A stretch of DNA of 46,957 nt, taken from contig NW_019775492.1 in assembly GCF_001039355.2 (NCBI RefSeq), positions 162,523 through 209,479 on the forward strand, written 5' to 3'. The notes below the pieces were generated by a model. The model had not been told where the DNA came from. It made no database searches and saw only the letters and a list, made by a program, of their open reading frames with translations. Shown in pieces: positions 24,566 to 35,154 of the stretch; positions within the stretch are counted from its first letter, which is position 1; each line of letters starts with the position of its first letter. Source of the DNA: Lingula anatina (lineage: Eukaryota; Brachiopoda; Lingulata; Lingulida; Lingulidae). Made by a program: the position numbers and the translations under genes.

Positions 24566-24819
24566 TTATCTTTTAGGTAAAGGTTTATTTTAAATAAGTA
24601 CACAGTTGGGACATACTTGTTATACCAAGGCACTAATGATAGTGCTGATCTTATTCTACTGTTTTTGTTTTACTGATGCCTTAGCCGCTTATGCTGCAAG
24701 CAAATTAACGAGAAATCCCTCGGAAATGGGTCTATCCTACATGTATTAGATCGATCTAGGTATAAGAGCTCAGTCTAAGTCACAGGCGAGTACCCATAAT
24801 ACGTGAGACCGTTTTGAGA

Positions 24820-25012
24820 GTGCTGATGATAATAACTACGTACAGAAAGTTGCTCCTTCATTTCTCAATAAACATGCAGTAACACCTATGATTATGAGTG
24901 GCATTAACCAACCTAACTGAAAAGTGTATGTTTTGCATAAGAAACTCAAAACTGAATTTCTTAGGGCATATCAATTTAAGGTACAAGTTGAGTGAATAAC
25001 AGAAATGACAAT

Positions 25013-25058
<46 letters not shown>

Positions 25059-25260
25059 CAACATCGAACTGGAATCATGTTTTATGTGGGCATGTTTATA
25101 AGTTTTGTGATGGAGTTTCTCTTAATTCTATTTCTTATCTTCAGAGTTGAGGAAAAATGCCTTGTTCACGCTTTTCAAAAGGTGATTTTATGCTATCAAA
25201 TCACCAAGCTGTAAGTTAGCCCTCTGTAGGAAAAAAACCTAGTAATAAGATAGGGGCATG
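24820..25260. repeat. Dispersed repeat family R1, block 3, with (AC)n
   Basis: Begins with GTGCTGATGATAATAACTACG, includes GAGTGGCATTAACCAACCT, a (CA)n microsatellite at about 25015-25055, and GGGCATGTTTATAAG. It has the same module order as the copy at 37080-37500. Confidence 0.6.
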
Positions 25261-25360
25261 CAATAGACAACACTTCAGAATGTAATGAGTTAAAGCTCCT
25301 GCCGTTTACTGAATATTCAATTTAAAATTTCTGCTACCAGAAAAGATCAGCATAAAATAT

Positions 25361-26099
25361 TGTGACAGGCGATTAGCTTTAGTTGCGCCCTCCTCGGACT
25401 CTCATTGTGTTCTCCTTGTGATCGTAATCGTTCATCTTCGTTCGTGTATTTTCGTATTCTTCTGTGTGTGTTTTTCTTTGTCTAAAGTCTCTTTCTCGCG
25501 CGGGAAAGAAATCAGTTGTTCGCAAGTTGCGCCGTAGGAAAGACGTAGTCTTTCTTGTCCAGTTTGTTGTCTTGAAATGAGACAATTCTTTACATTTTCA
25601 GGCAGGCATGTGTTTATTTCTGTTGTTCCATCTTATGTATCGTTTGGTATTCAACTTTTGGTTTCTTATTATTCCTCCTTTATCATTATTCCTACCTCCT
25701 ACTTCATATTTTGTTGAATTTATTGTAATTTGATTATTTTTGATACATTTCGTTTTATTATTTAAGTAATTTTGTTAGTTAGTTAATTTTGTTGTATAAT
25801 TATTCATGTTTTTATGCGTGTGATTAAGTTGCGTTTAAGTTGATTAAGTTGATGTTGTTATTACTATGAGTCGTTTGCAAGTTGCGCCATAGGAAAGGCG
25901 TGGCCTTTCTTGTGCAGTTGTTGTCTTGAAATGAGACAATTCTTTACATTTTCAGACCTAACTCTTGTGTTGTTGAATAAAGCAAATAAAACTGATTGCT
26001 TTGACAATATAAATGTGAGTCATCGTTGAGCTCTCGTTAGTTAACGAGACTTGTAAAGGTGTTAGTATTTATTTCCTATCTAACCCCGAGACAGTGACA
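25361..26099 (+). mobile_element. Probable retrotransposon long terminal repeat (about 739 bp)
   Basis: The segment starts TGTGACAGGCG and ends CAGTGACA, the usual TG...CA borders. Five bases after the end comes TGGTATCAGAAGAG, which looks like a tRNA primer-binding site. A polyadenylation signal AATAAAGC lies at about 25976, as expected inside an LTR. Within it an 84-base segment is repeated (25518-25601 and 25873-25955). No gag or pol coding follows and no second LTR is seen, so this is a 5' LTR with a short stub of internal sequence or a truncated copy. Only one LTR is present, so the left border is tentative. Confidence 0.5.
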
Positions 26100-26104
26100 A
26101 CACT

Positions 26105-26120
26105 TGGTATCAGAAGAGAT
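26105..26120 (+). other. Candidate primer-binding site
   Basis: TGGTATCAGAAGAGAT lies five bases after the presumed LTR end. TGG-initial sites complementary to a tRNA 3' end are required by LTR retroelements; the exact tRNA cannot be assigned by eye. Confidence 0.45.
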
Positions 26121-26129
26121 GACCTGTTG

Positions 26130-26440
26130 AAATTATTACCCCATAATATGACTAACACGGAACAAAGAGTACCTCATCTACTGCCTGAGACAATTACGAC
26201 ATGCCATATACTCTGTGCCAAAAGATTTACTTTGCCAAAATTGAAAGCTGTCAGATATGCCAAGACATTCATGCCTTAGGCACTGACTACCTAAAAACGG
26301 ACTTTTAAGTGATTTTTTTTAAAGTTAATCTTAATTTTAATATGATTTCAAATATCCTCATAGTACCAGACGTTTTGTTTTTTCTGAAAAAAATTTATTA
26401 ACAAATTACGATAATCTATCGTTAAACCACCCGTTAAATC
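26130..26440. other. Spacer between LTR and IRG-3 promoter block
   Basis: A 61-codon open frame at 26094-26279 has no recognisable motif and may be eroded internal sequence of the retroelement. Nothing else is identified. Confidence 0.35.
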
Positions 26441-26504
26441 AGTTCAAATCATTTTGAATGCTATTACTAGTGGGAAACATATGTTTTCTCATAAAACACA
26501 ATTT

Positions 26505-26650
26505 GATTTCCATAGCTCCAAAAGTAGATGATGGAATATTACATTTTGTAGCACCCTGGTATTCTTGGCTACGCCCATTGTCTAGCAACCACATCACGTG
26601 ATAACGTGTTTCCTCTGTCAATCATGCAGCACTGAGCGAATGCTACAGTT
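26505..26650 (+). promoter_or_regulatory. Conserved block upstream of IRG-3 with ATCACGTGAT palindrome
   Basis: Aligns with the block upstream of IRG-1. The ATCACGTGAT palindrome is at 26593-26602, preceded by CTACGCCCATTG and followed by CTGTCAATCATGCAG. The TATA-like stretch seen in the IRG-1 copy is not kept here (GCAGCACTGAGCG instead), so the two may differ in promoter strength. Confidence 0.45.
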
Positions 26651-26782
26651 TGTGGCTTGGGCCTAAGCAAAGTCGAGTTATTTAATCATACATACATATT
26701 AAGTTGGTGGAGGAGTATATTTCTTTCTCCGGTAAACTCTGGCTTTGCCAAGAAACGGCTACTAAGGCTTTACAAAAAGAAC

Positions 26783-27829
26783 ATGAACATATTCAAGAAG
26801 AAGAAAGATTCTAACCAGTGGTCGAACATTGAAGTCAACGTAGCCTTATGTGGGATTTCGGGTTCAGGAAAATCTCAGTTCATCAACACAATTCTTGGAC
26901 TGAACGCTGACGACCCCGGCGCGGCGCCCGTAGATGCCTTCGGTTCGCAACGTACCACTGGGCAATATAAACACCCAGGGCAACCAGGCCTTATTTTCTG
27001 GGATTTGCCGGGAATTGGAACTGGTGAATTTGTTAAAGATAATTATTTGGAAACTGTTAACTTTAACAATTATGATTTCTACTTGATATTTGGACGAGGG
27101 AGGTTCTATGAAGAAGACGTGTGGCTCGTTAAGCAGGTGAACCGACGACGAAAGCGTTTCTTTTATATTCGAACGCATATTGACCAGGACATAGCATCCG
27201 AGAAAAGAGAGGGTGACCAAACTTCAGCCGAGAAATCCTGCTTAGATACCGTCCGAAATGACTGCAAGACGCATATTCAACACGCTGGTATTAAAGCGAC
27301 CCATACACAAGTCTACTTGATATCCACACGGTTGCAGGACAAAGACAAATGGGACTTTTCAAAGTTAAACCTGGATATGCTTCAGCTTCTGCCTCGTATA
27401 AAAAAAGAAACCGATGACGTAGCTGTATCTGTGCCTTATCTTTCCGTCATCAAAGTCATAAGCAAATGCCTGCCCGATCACCTTTGACTGTCAGGGATAT
27501 TAGCTGCGGTTCCTGTACCATTTCTTCCCCTCATCGTTGAATTCTTCTTGATTCTGCGGCAGATTAAAAAATTTTCAAATGTCCTCAAATGCACTGGACT
27601 CTCTTTGAGACGTTTGGGTCTAGCGAGCTCAACAACATTTCAAGTTGCAGGTGTTGGCAGACTTCTTGGCGAGTTCTTAAAGTTAAACCTCTACTTCATG
27701 AAGAGCCCGTACCCTGTCCAAGTCACCGTCTTAGGGTTTGCATTGTCCGTTTGGTTATCTTATTGTATGGCAGATTTCATACTACACAGGGGTTTGAAGA
27801 TTATAGAAGAGGATATGTCAAAATGTTAA
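26783..27829 (+). pseudogene. IRG-3: IRG-1 paralogue with one premature TGA
   Basis: The first ATG in frame is at 26783 (MNIFKKKKDSNQWSN); upstream the frame is open only from a TTG. The G1 loop GISGSGKS is at residues 24-31, DLPG at 74-77 and THID at 131-134. About four residues in five match IRG-1 by eye. The frame meets TGA at 27485-27487, where IRG-1 has a Trp-containing stretch; 12 bases are missing compared with IRG-1, a multiple of three. After the TGA the same frame stays open through the complete helical C-terminal region to TAA at 27827-27829. Either a young pseudogene, or a 234-residue product lacking the C-terminal membrane-associated domain. Lack of other damage suggests the stop is recent. 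Confidence 0.8.
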
Positions 27830-28562
27830 AATAGCGTTTCGAACATTATCGAAAGACAAAAATTGGTATGTGGAAGGAATATATTAAAACAATATAATTT
27901 TAGGCATGATTGTTATTTCACTAATTGTTTTATAAAATTCATTCCCCGTCGCTATCGGTAAATGAATGCTGTTATTCGTTTGGGAAGAAATTCAGATTAC
28001 AATTAATCATTTAAAAATTTTATTGATGTTCTTTACATTTTGTGAATATGCACTGTAAGGTAAATATTGCTTTGTTTGGCACTTACTTAGTACATGAAGA
28101 TTCGATGCTTAATTCTCCTTCTTCGATGTCTATTCCTTAATACATCCTCTTTAGTACGTTAAGAATTGATAGTTAATTTTCCTTTTTCAAGTCGAATATT
28201 TTGTACATTTTCTTTCGTCCATTTACGTGTGTTTCCTCCTCCTTTGGAGTTTAAGATAGCTAACACTTTAGCGATCGTATAAAAATAAAAGACGCAAACA
28301 ACACATAGTAAAAAAAAGCAAACTCCAAAACCAATGAGTTGAGTTCATCGGAGACAAGAAATGGCGTACATCTGTTATTATGCGTAATTATCGGGATTTG
28401 GCGTATTAATTAATATCTTGCTTGAAAAGTTTTTAATTACCTTCATGTTTGATATTTAATAGTAATAGATTGTATTTAGAAACGATGAATCGTTTCATTT
28501 AAGTCAGAAAGACTCGAAACCATTGCCCGATCCTTTATATGTTGTACGCAGATACTATATAT
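27830..28562. other. 3' flank of IRG-3
   Basis: The first 400 bases resemble the IRG-1 flank. The segment 28380-28510 resembles 29645-29790 upstream of IRG-4 (both contain ATCGTTTCATTTAA and CAGAAAG), linking the flanks of IRG-3 and IRG-4. No coding frame recognised. Confidence 0.5.
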
Positions 28563-29577
28563 GTATTTATTATTCGTAACGTAGCGAACATCCGCCGCAG
28601 TTAAACTTTGCAGCACACTAAAAGGAAAAAAGTATTATTACGGTTACTTTCCTGCGGTACCTTAGATCGTTTAAATACAAATTCGCTGTAGTCGTGTAGC
28701 ATCAAAAGAGAACCATTCCTTTATATGGCCATTTCTCATGAAAATTTACATGGCACAGCCAACTGACGATATTTTTAAGCACAGACGTTAAAAAACACAG
28801 CTCTCTTTTTTTGTTTAAATTTAAGATTAGTGGTGCCATCAGTTGGCAAGCATTGAAAGTGGGCCGATAGAAGAAGAAAAAAAAAAAAAAAAACGTTACT
28901 CTATATTCTTACACCGCAGCAGCAAACCCCATAATTAGTTGATCCGTGCAATTGAGCCTCTGGAACAAAGTTCACTGTGATTAGTATCATCCTTCACGGG
29001 TAAGCAATTTAATCACTCCATCTAAAAAAATCCCTACACAGTTCGTTTTTGAGTTTTTTAGTAAAGACGACAAACTATTTTAGTTTATCTGGATTGCTTC
29101 ATGATTTGAGTCCCAGAAACGGTGCCGCTATAAAAGAGGAGCAATATTCGCCGACGATCCATTTTACCGGAACTGAAGTAAGTTCGTGTCAGTTTTTTTT
29201 TCAAAATATCGTATATTTATAAAGGTACTTGGACATTTACGTGTATAGTGGATGAAACCCATCAATATGGATAAAAAAGAAAGGTTTACATTATAAGCAT
29301 AGGCCAATTTTAGCGTGAAGACCACCTTTTGTCAATTAAGGATGCTTTCACATTAAAAATGTAAATTCTAAGCGTCCAAAAATCTATTGGTGGTATCTAG
29401 TGATCACGATCTGTGCCCTGAATACCCCGCGGCGTAATTAACTAGCAGTGCGAGCGAGTCATTTCCAAAGTTGTATTCATTTTTTGGCTGCGCTCGGAGG
29501 AGATTGTAATTCCTGGTCGCATGCGAAGTAGTAGTTTAACTGCGACGGGGGTTCGTTACGTTACGAATAATGAATAC
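28563..29577. mobile_element. About 1-kb element bounded by 44-bp inverted repeats
   Basis: The left arm 28563-28606 (containing TTATTCGTAACGTAGCGAAC and GCAGTTAAAC) is repeated in inverted orientation at 29534-29577, with 39 of 44 positions matching by eye. The interior has no transposase frame. Part of the interior (28610-28700) matches sequence at 1-80 and 29857-29940, so the arms may instead mark an inverted duplication at a rearrangement point. No clear target duplication. Confidence 0.5.
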
Positions 29578-30180
29578 AAAAACTGGATAAGTTGCTCGTC
29601 GTCTGAATTACAAAGGCAAATAATGTTTTATGTCTGTAATTATTGTGCGTAGTTAACGGAATGCACTGTATAATTTAATATTCTGCTTAAAATGTTTTAA
29701 ATTACATTAATGTCGGATATTTAATATTTATAAATGGTATGTGGAAATCATGTATCGTTTCATTTAAACCAGAAAGTTTTGAAACCATGTGTATTTATTT
29801 TTCTTAATGTATACATCAGAAACCGCGTTAAAAAATACAGAACATGAAAGGGAAAAAGCTATTCATTACGGTTGCTTTCCTACCTTTGATCGTTTAAATA
29901 CGATTTCGTACACGTAGACGTGTAGCACAAAGGGAAGTCTAATTTTGTATCTGTTTATTTAAGAAAAAAATTCCCAAGTGTATTGGTCTGTTCGTTTCTT
30001 TGTTGTCACTTTTTTGTTTTACGATAAGGCAACAATTTCATAATTATTTTTTGAAAAAAGAAATATAGACTACTAATAGATCTGGAATGAGTCCTATCGA
30101 TTTACATATATATCATGCTTACTATCTATATGTAAAAATGTACCGGAGGTTCGAAAAATTTTACAAGGCACAGCCCACAG

Positions 30181-30721
30181 ACAATTCTTAAAAATATTTA
30201 AAAATATTTAAAAATACTCTTTCTTCAAACTGGATAATTACCAGAAAATTGATTAGGCTGGTAGACACAATTTTTTGAACGTTAAACAAACACCACAATT
30301 CTCCAAAATCTTTCTTTTTCCGAAGTAATCATATATTTCACTAAGGCGATAGCACTGCAAAAGCCCCTGCACTGATATCATCAATGAGCAGTGACGTCAA
30401 CACAATTTTCTCACTTAGTTGGATAAGATGCATGAAAGTTTAGGTTTAACCATGATAAGTTTGAGTGCCATGTCGACACTAAGGCACTTGTGTACGTCTA
30501 TTTTTCCTTTTGAAGGTATTGGAGTGTGGCCTAAAGATGTCCAATCTTGTAACATCTTCAATTGATTGACAGTTTAGGTACTTATACGACTGTTGCAAAA
30601 GCTTCTATTTTGATTACTGTAATTTTCATTTTATTTTGAACAAAAAGAAAGCTTTGCCTCTAAAATAAATAAAAAACGCGTGCTTTCGCCATTTGATCCA
30701 TTTAGACGTTTATCATTGCAG
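30181..30721 (+). other. Upstream region of IRG-4, with splice acceptor
   Basis: No conserved coding. A good acceptor (TTTATCATTGCAG ending at 30721) lies 15 bases before the ATG at 30737, suggesting a non-coding first exon upstream. The ATCACGTGAT block of IRG-1 and IRG-3 is not found here. Confidence 0.45.
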
Positions 30722-30736
30722 GTTTTTTTTCTAACA

Positions 30737-32053
30737 ATGGCAGAAAAACCGCAGGAAGAGTTCAAATACCAGTTTCTTGAAACAGGGGAACAAAAAGAGT
30801 TTGAAGCTTACTTAAAACAAAATGGTCTCGAAAATATCGCAGACTTTATAACAAAAAAGATAGGAGTAGGAAACGTTTCCGTGAAAATTTGTGTGACTGG
30901 AACAGCCGGTACTGGGAAAATCAACATTTATCAACACATTCCGAGGTCTTACTGCTGAAGATGATGGTGCAGCGGCTGTCTCAGCAGTTGAGTCTGGGGC
31001 AACCATGGTCCCCGAGGAGTACCACCATCCACGAAATAGAAATATTACCCTGTGGGACTTACCTGGAATTGGAACGTCCATATTTAATAAAGGAAATTAC
31101 GAAGAAAACGTTAACTTTGGTTCATATGACTTTTTCCTTATCTTTATCGGCAAACGTATTTTTGAACACGATGAATGGCTTGCTAAAAAAGCTCAGCTTC
31201 GGCGTAAGAAATATTTTATTGTCAGGACACGTATTGATGCCGATATAGAAAGTGACAAACGAAATCACTCAAGGACACATGACGCCTTTCGATTACTGAC
31301 AAAAATCCGTGAAGAAACGAAAAATCTGCTTGAAACAAAGGGTGTCTATCCAGAGAACGGTGTTTATCTTATATCTACACTCCTCTGCCATGTTGACGTA
31401 GAGGAGTGGGATTATCGTAAACTCGAACACGATATGCTGAATGTACTGCCCAGTGAAAAACGCAAAGTGCTTACTTTGTCGCTTAACAATTTGATCAAAG
31501 CAAAGTGTGACATACTTCGAAGTCGCGTTTAGCAGCGCAGGGGTTTGCTCCACCTGGACTTGGGCGCGTCATGCCACAGAAAGTTGTAGACTATATCAAT
31601 AGAGAAATGACTAGTTATAGAGAAGTGCTGGGTCTAGACGAGGAATCCTTGAGGCGCCTTTTGCAAGGAACTGACATAAAACTGGAAAGTCTTATTTCAA
31701 TGACAACCGAAAAAACCAAATTATCATTTGGCAAACTTAATTTTGGGGCATTGATGACCGTCTAGCTTGCAAGTAAAACTGCTAGATATGCAGTGCCGGT
31801 CATTGGATTGCTTTCCACATTGGGCGCTGTTTATTATGAATCATACCACTCAGCCAGCAAGTTGCTGCACGAAATTTTGGATCGTCTGGAATCCGCCTCG
31901 CTACAAGTCCTCAAGGCGACTTTGTCTTCTACTCCACACCGAGAAATATTGTACGGCAGAACACAAGGAGGGGAAGACGAAGCGACTTCTGCTCCGCATG
32001 GAGAAGTCCTACACGACATCACAAGGTGGAGACAACGCAGCCGGTCATTGTGA
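30737..32053 (+). pseudogene. IRG-4: immunity-related GTPase with two frameshifts and one stop
   Basis: Starts MAEKPQEEFK. The helical N-terminal part leads to the G1 loop at residues 55-61 (GTAGTGK), where an extra A in the run 30917-30920 shifts the frame before the expected Ser. The correct frame then continues with DLPGIGT, an RTRID G4 position and a YLIST segment, to about 31527. There a missing T in the run 31528-31530 creates TAG at 31530-31532; the frame one base over continues (AAQGFAPPGLGRV, EESLRRLLQGTD) until an in-frame TAG at 31763-31765. It then stays open to TGA at 32051-32053, through PVIGLLSTLGA and LLHEILDRLESASLQVL. N- and C-terminal parts resemble IRG-2. Two of the three lesions are in homopolymers, so sequencing error must be excluded before calling it dead. 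Confidence 0.82.
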
Positions 32054-32400
32054 GACACACTGCTTTTCGTTGAAGAAAAAGGTGGTTCACGAAGATTTAA
32101 GTCAGTTATTTCATGTACCGAAAGCCCAATTTTTAATCAATCTCAATGAGCCGAATTTCCATTGGACTTGTTTTCTAGAGGATTGTATTTTGACTATAGA
32201 GGTCAAATGGTTTACATGTACCTGTGACTAATGATTTTGTTATACAGTATATTCATGAACATTTTATGTAGTGTACATCAGAAATTAAAGAAATTATAGC
32301 ATATATTGAGACCAGAGTATTCTTTTTGAATTAAAGTGTCTTGTACATGTATGTACAAAATATTAGGTGTTGTTTATGTGTGAATTTCATTTTTATGGCG
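32054..32400. other. 3' flank of IRG-4
   Basis: An overlapping alternative frame (31767-32231) is a shadow of the IRG-4 tail. Poly-A-like signals in AT-rich sequence follow. No further gene. Confidence 0.4.
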
Positions 32401-32657
32401 GGCAGAAAATTAGACAATAACAATAAAGAGGAATATTTCAAAAATATTAAAATGCAGCCTTTATTCCACTTAATTGGAAATTGGTGTTCCTAAAGTCATA
32501 GAAAATTCCTGAAACAGTGAAACTAACAGCTTTTCTGTTCACGCCGTGTATATGGTAATCTGGTGAAAATATTTAAGATTCCATACGAATAAAGTAATGA
32601 GAATTATAGACAGTTAGAACCATAACATGTCGTTGACGCCTGAAACATTTTTTTCAC

Positions 32658-32689
<32 letters not shown>

Positions 32690-35154
32690 GAAACGACGCA
32701 AGAAAGATTCTTCATTATGAAATGTCATTATAAATAATTGATTATCAACAAATGCAATTGTCACGCCATGTTTAAAAAGATAAATGTATTAATGATTCGC
32801 TAGATAAAACACTTGATATTTTATAAAGTAAATAAAGCAAAGTCTGGTTCTCACCCACCCACCCACTACTTCTAAGTGCGGTTTAGGGTACAAAGTTATA
32901 TGGCAACATGCCTGGCATATTTTTTGCCCTGATTTAGATTGAATCTAGACAATCCTACCTTCTTGATTAGTGAAATGACCACCCCGGGATGGTTCTTAGA
33001 GAGAACTTTCACACCTATGCCATAGACCGTGATATTTATCTGTGTGCTCATACCACTGGACACACTGACACCACTGTCACTGGACAGAGGACCTTTGCTG
33101 CAAAGACGAGTTACACTCGTATTTCAGTTTGTCATATTAGGTGTCATGCAATGTGTTAGAGGAGACTCATCATCTCCTACGCACTACCATATATAACATT
33201 TCTGTCTTAACAATGCATAACCGTTTCTTTCAAATCAAATACTGCAGTTAAGTTAAAACCTACCCCCCTCCCCCACCTGCAATCGAAACCAGCTTCCCAC
33301 TCGCTTTCAGTGTCAAGACAGGTAGATTCAGAGAGGTATCAAGCCCTCTTCGTTTTCCATCCCGCCTACATTTTGTAAAAAAAATGTTGTTGTGGACTTC
33401 TTGCGTCTGAGGTTTTTATGCTGGGCAGAAAATGAAAATTATAGCCAGTAGGAACCTAAAAAATGGAATATTTTTCACCCCCCCCCCCAAAAAAAAAAAA
33501 AAAAAAATGATCAGAAACGACCAAAGGAAGGATTTTTCATTATGAAATGTTGTTATAAATAAATAGATAATTAACAGAGTCAAGGTCAATTATTAACAAG
33601 TGTAATTGTCAAGCCATGGTTTAATGATTCGCAACATAAAAGACGTGGTGATTTTATAAAGTAAATAAAGCAAAGTCTGGTTCCCACACACCCCACCCCA
33701 CTACTTCTTAGTGCGGTTAAGGGCACAAAGGTAGATGGCGTCATGCCCAACATACTTATTCGCCCTGGTTTAAATAGAATCTAGACGATCTTATCTGCCT
33801 GAGTAGAGAAAAGACAACCCCAAAATGGGTTTTAGAGGGAAAATTACACACCAATGCTCTATATAGCGATCTTAATCTGGGTGCTCACACCACTGAACAC
33901 ACTGACGACCCCATTACACATGCATTTCTATGCGCATCTATGCCATGGACTCTCTTCACAAAACACTTTTCATAAAACAGATAATATATCATTTCAGTTT
34001 TCATTGGTTTGATCAAAGTAGGCTAAAAACTCAGCCAACGTCTAAATCCAATCTTAGTACTTACTGCAGTTTACTTTGTGAAATCTTATCGGTCTTGAGT
34101 GTCGTACTCGGTGTCATGCAGTGTGTTAGAGAAGAATCGTCACCTCTCGCGCACTACGATACATAACATCCCTGGCTTAACAATGCTTACAGGAAACAGT
34201 TTTTTCAACCCCCCCCCCCCCCCCCGCAATAGAAATCGATTTCCTTCGCGCTTTCAATATCAAAACAGGTAGATTCAGAGAGGTACATGTGTGTAATGTA
34301 CCCTCTTTGTCCCACCCCTCCCCCTCCGACCTTTTGAAATGAAATGGCAGGTGTCTTCTCTCCCTTTAAAAAAGCGACATGGAATGGCCCACTGAGGCCA
34401 CGGCATCGTGTTTCCTTTGACCCAAAATTTCCCTCTGTCCAAAGCATCGATAGAGATATTTTCCATTCTATTCACTAAATATATGCAGTGTGCTAGAGGT
34501 CACTGTGTAGCAATAATAAAATAAAGACTATATAAATGCTGGAAATGCACAGATTTTCCCCTTCCCCTTTGATGGGACCAGTGTGACAATTAAGGCCAGT
34601 GTAACAGAAAGTATGAGTGGGAAGCGGGCTTTCTATCACGGGACACTCTCTATTGTCTATCCATGCATATGGTAGACACCCATGTTTCGTATATTGTACG
34701 TATATTGTAGTGAGCTCCCAACCAATTGCAAAACTGTATACAAGGTCACAAATCAAAAGAAACAACAACGACTTCAGAAAAAGTGCAGCATAGCACACGA
34801 AGGTATGTCAAATCTCGGCATGTTTACAAGACATGTTAAGGATGTCCTATAATATTTATTCTTATCTCCAAAGCCCCGTAAAAGAATTCTGTTTCGTTCA
34901 TGATTTGAGAAGGAAATCCGAACTGTAAAAGCAGTCAGTTCGAAAAACTTAGACATAAAGCACAAAAGACAACGCTTCAGAGCGTGATGTATTAAACTGT
35001 CACTTTTTAATGAAAAGCCACGGGGTTGAATCCCCTGTCAGTACCGGTCTGTTGATCTATTTCTTTCTTTTTCTTATGTCAAGAGACGTGGAAAAGAATT
35101 TTGTCTTGCTTATGCTTTTGAAAACAAGCTCCCGGAGGACAGTCCAGGAATAAT

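Larger units (their letters stand above)
15932..24690. repeat. Higher-order tandem repeat array (units about 1.24-2.1 kb, with shorter sub-repeats)
   Basis: One large unit holds three parts: (a) a segment from GTAATATATTTTGG-GAATTGGAG through GGCCTGAAAAGAT to GCAGTATATTGG; (b) a segment with TTCCCTCACGTCCACAACA, GAACAGTACAGAAATGTGCA and GTAGAGGGTAGTGAA; (c) sub-repeats with TTATATCTTTTTTGGCAAGG, GTGCCTGTTATACCATGG, TGATGATAGTGATGATCTAA and GATTGGAAGTTTATCTTTTG. Segment (b) starts at about 16769, 18001, 19238, 22992 and 24323. Steps are about 1235, 1240, 3755 (enlarged by an inserted 1661-bp element and extra sub-repeats) and 1330. Sub-repeat (c) also occurs alone at 15932, marking the left edge. 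Short open frames across it are not conserved between units, so I see no gene. Confidence 0.85.
29640..35125. repeat. Segmental duplication copy B, containing IRG-4
   Basis: From 29857 this matches the start of the window, with one large difference: about 2.2 kb between 30175 and 32385 that carries IRG-4. Homology to copy A resumes at GCAGAAAATTAGACAATAAC (32402) and continues to GGAAAAGAATTTTGTCTTGC near 35110. A poly-A run lies at about 32657-32686, and a poly-C run at about 34208-34225 corresponds to poly-C at 2150-2164 in copy A. Confidence 0.8.

Noticed and set aside
26094-26279. 61-codon frame after the LTR as a gag start
   Set aside because: Too short and no zinc knuckle or other gag feature; not callable.
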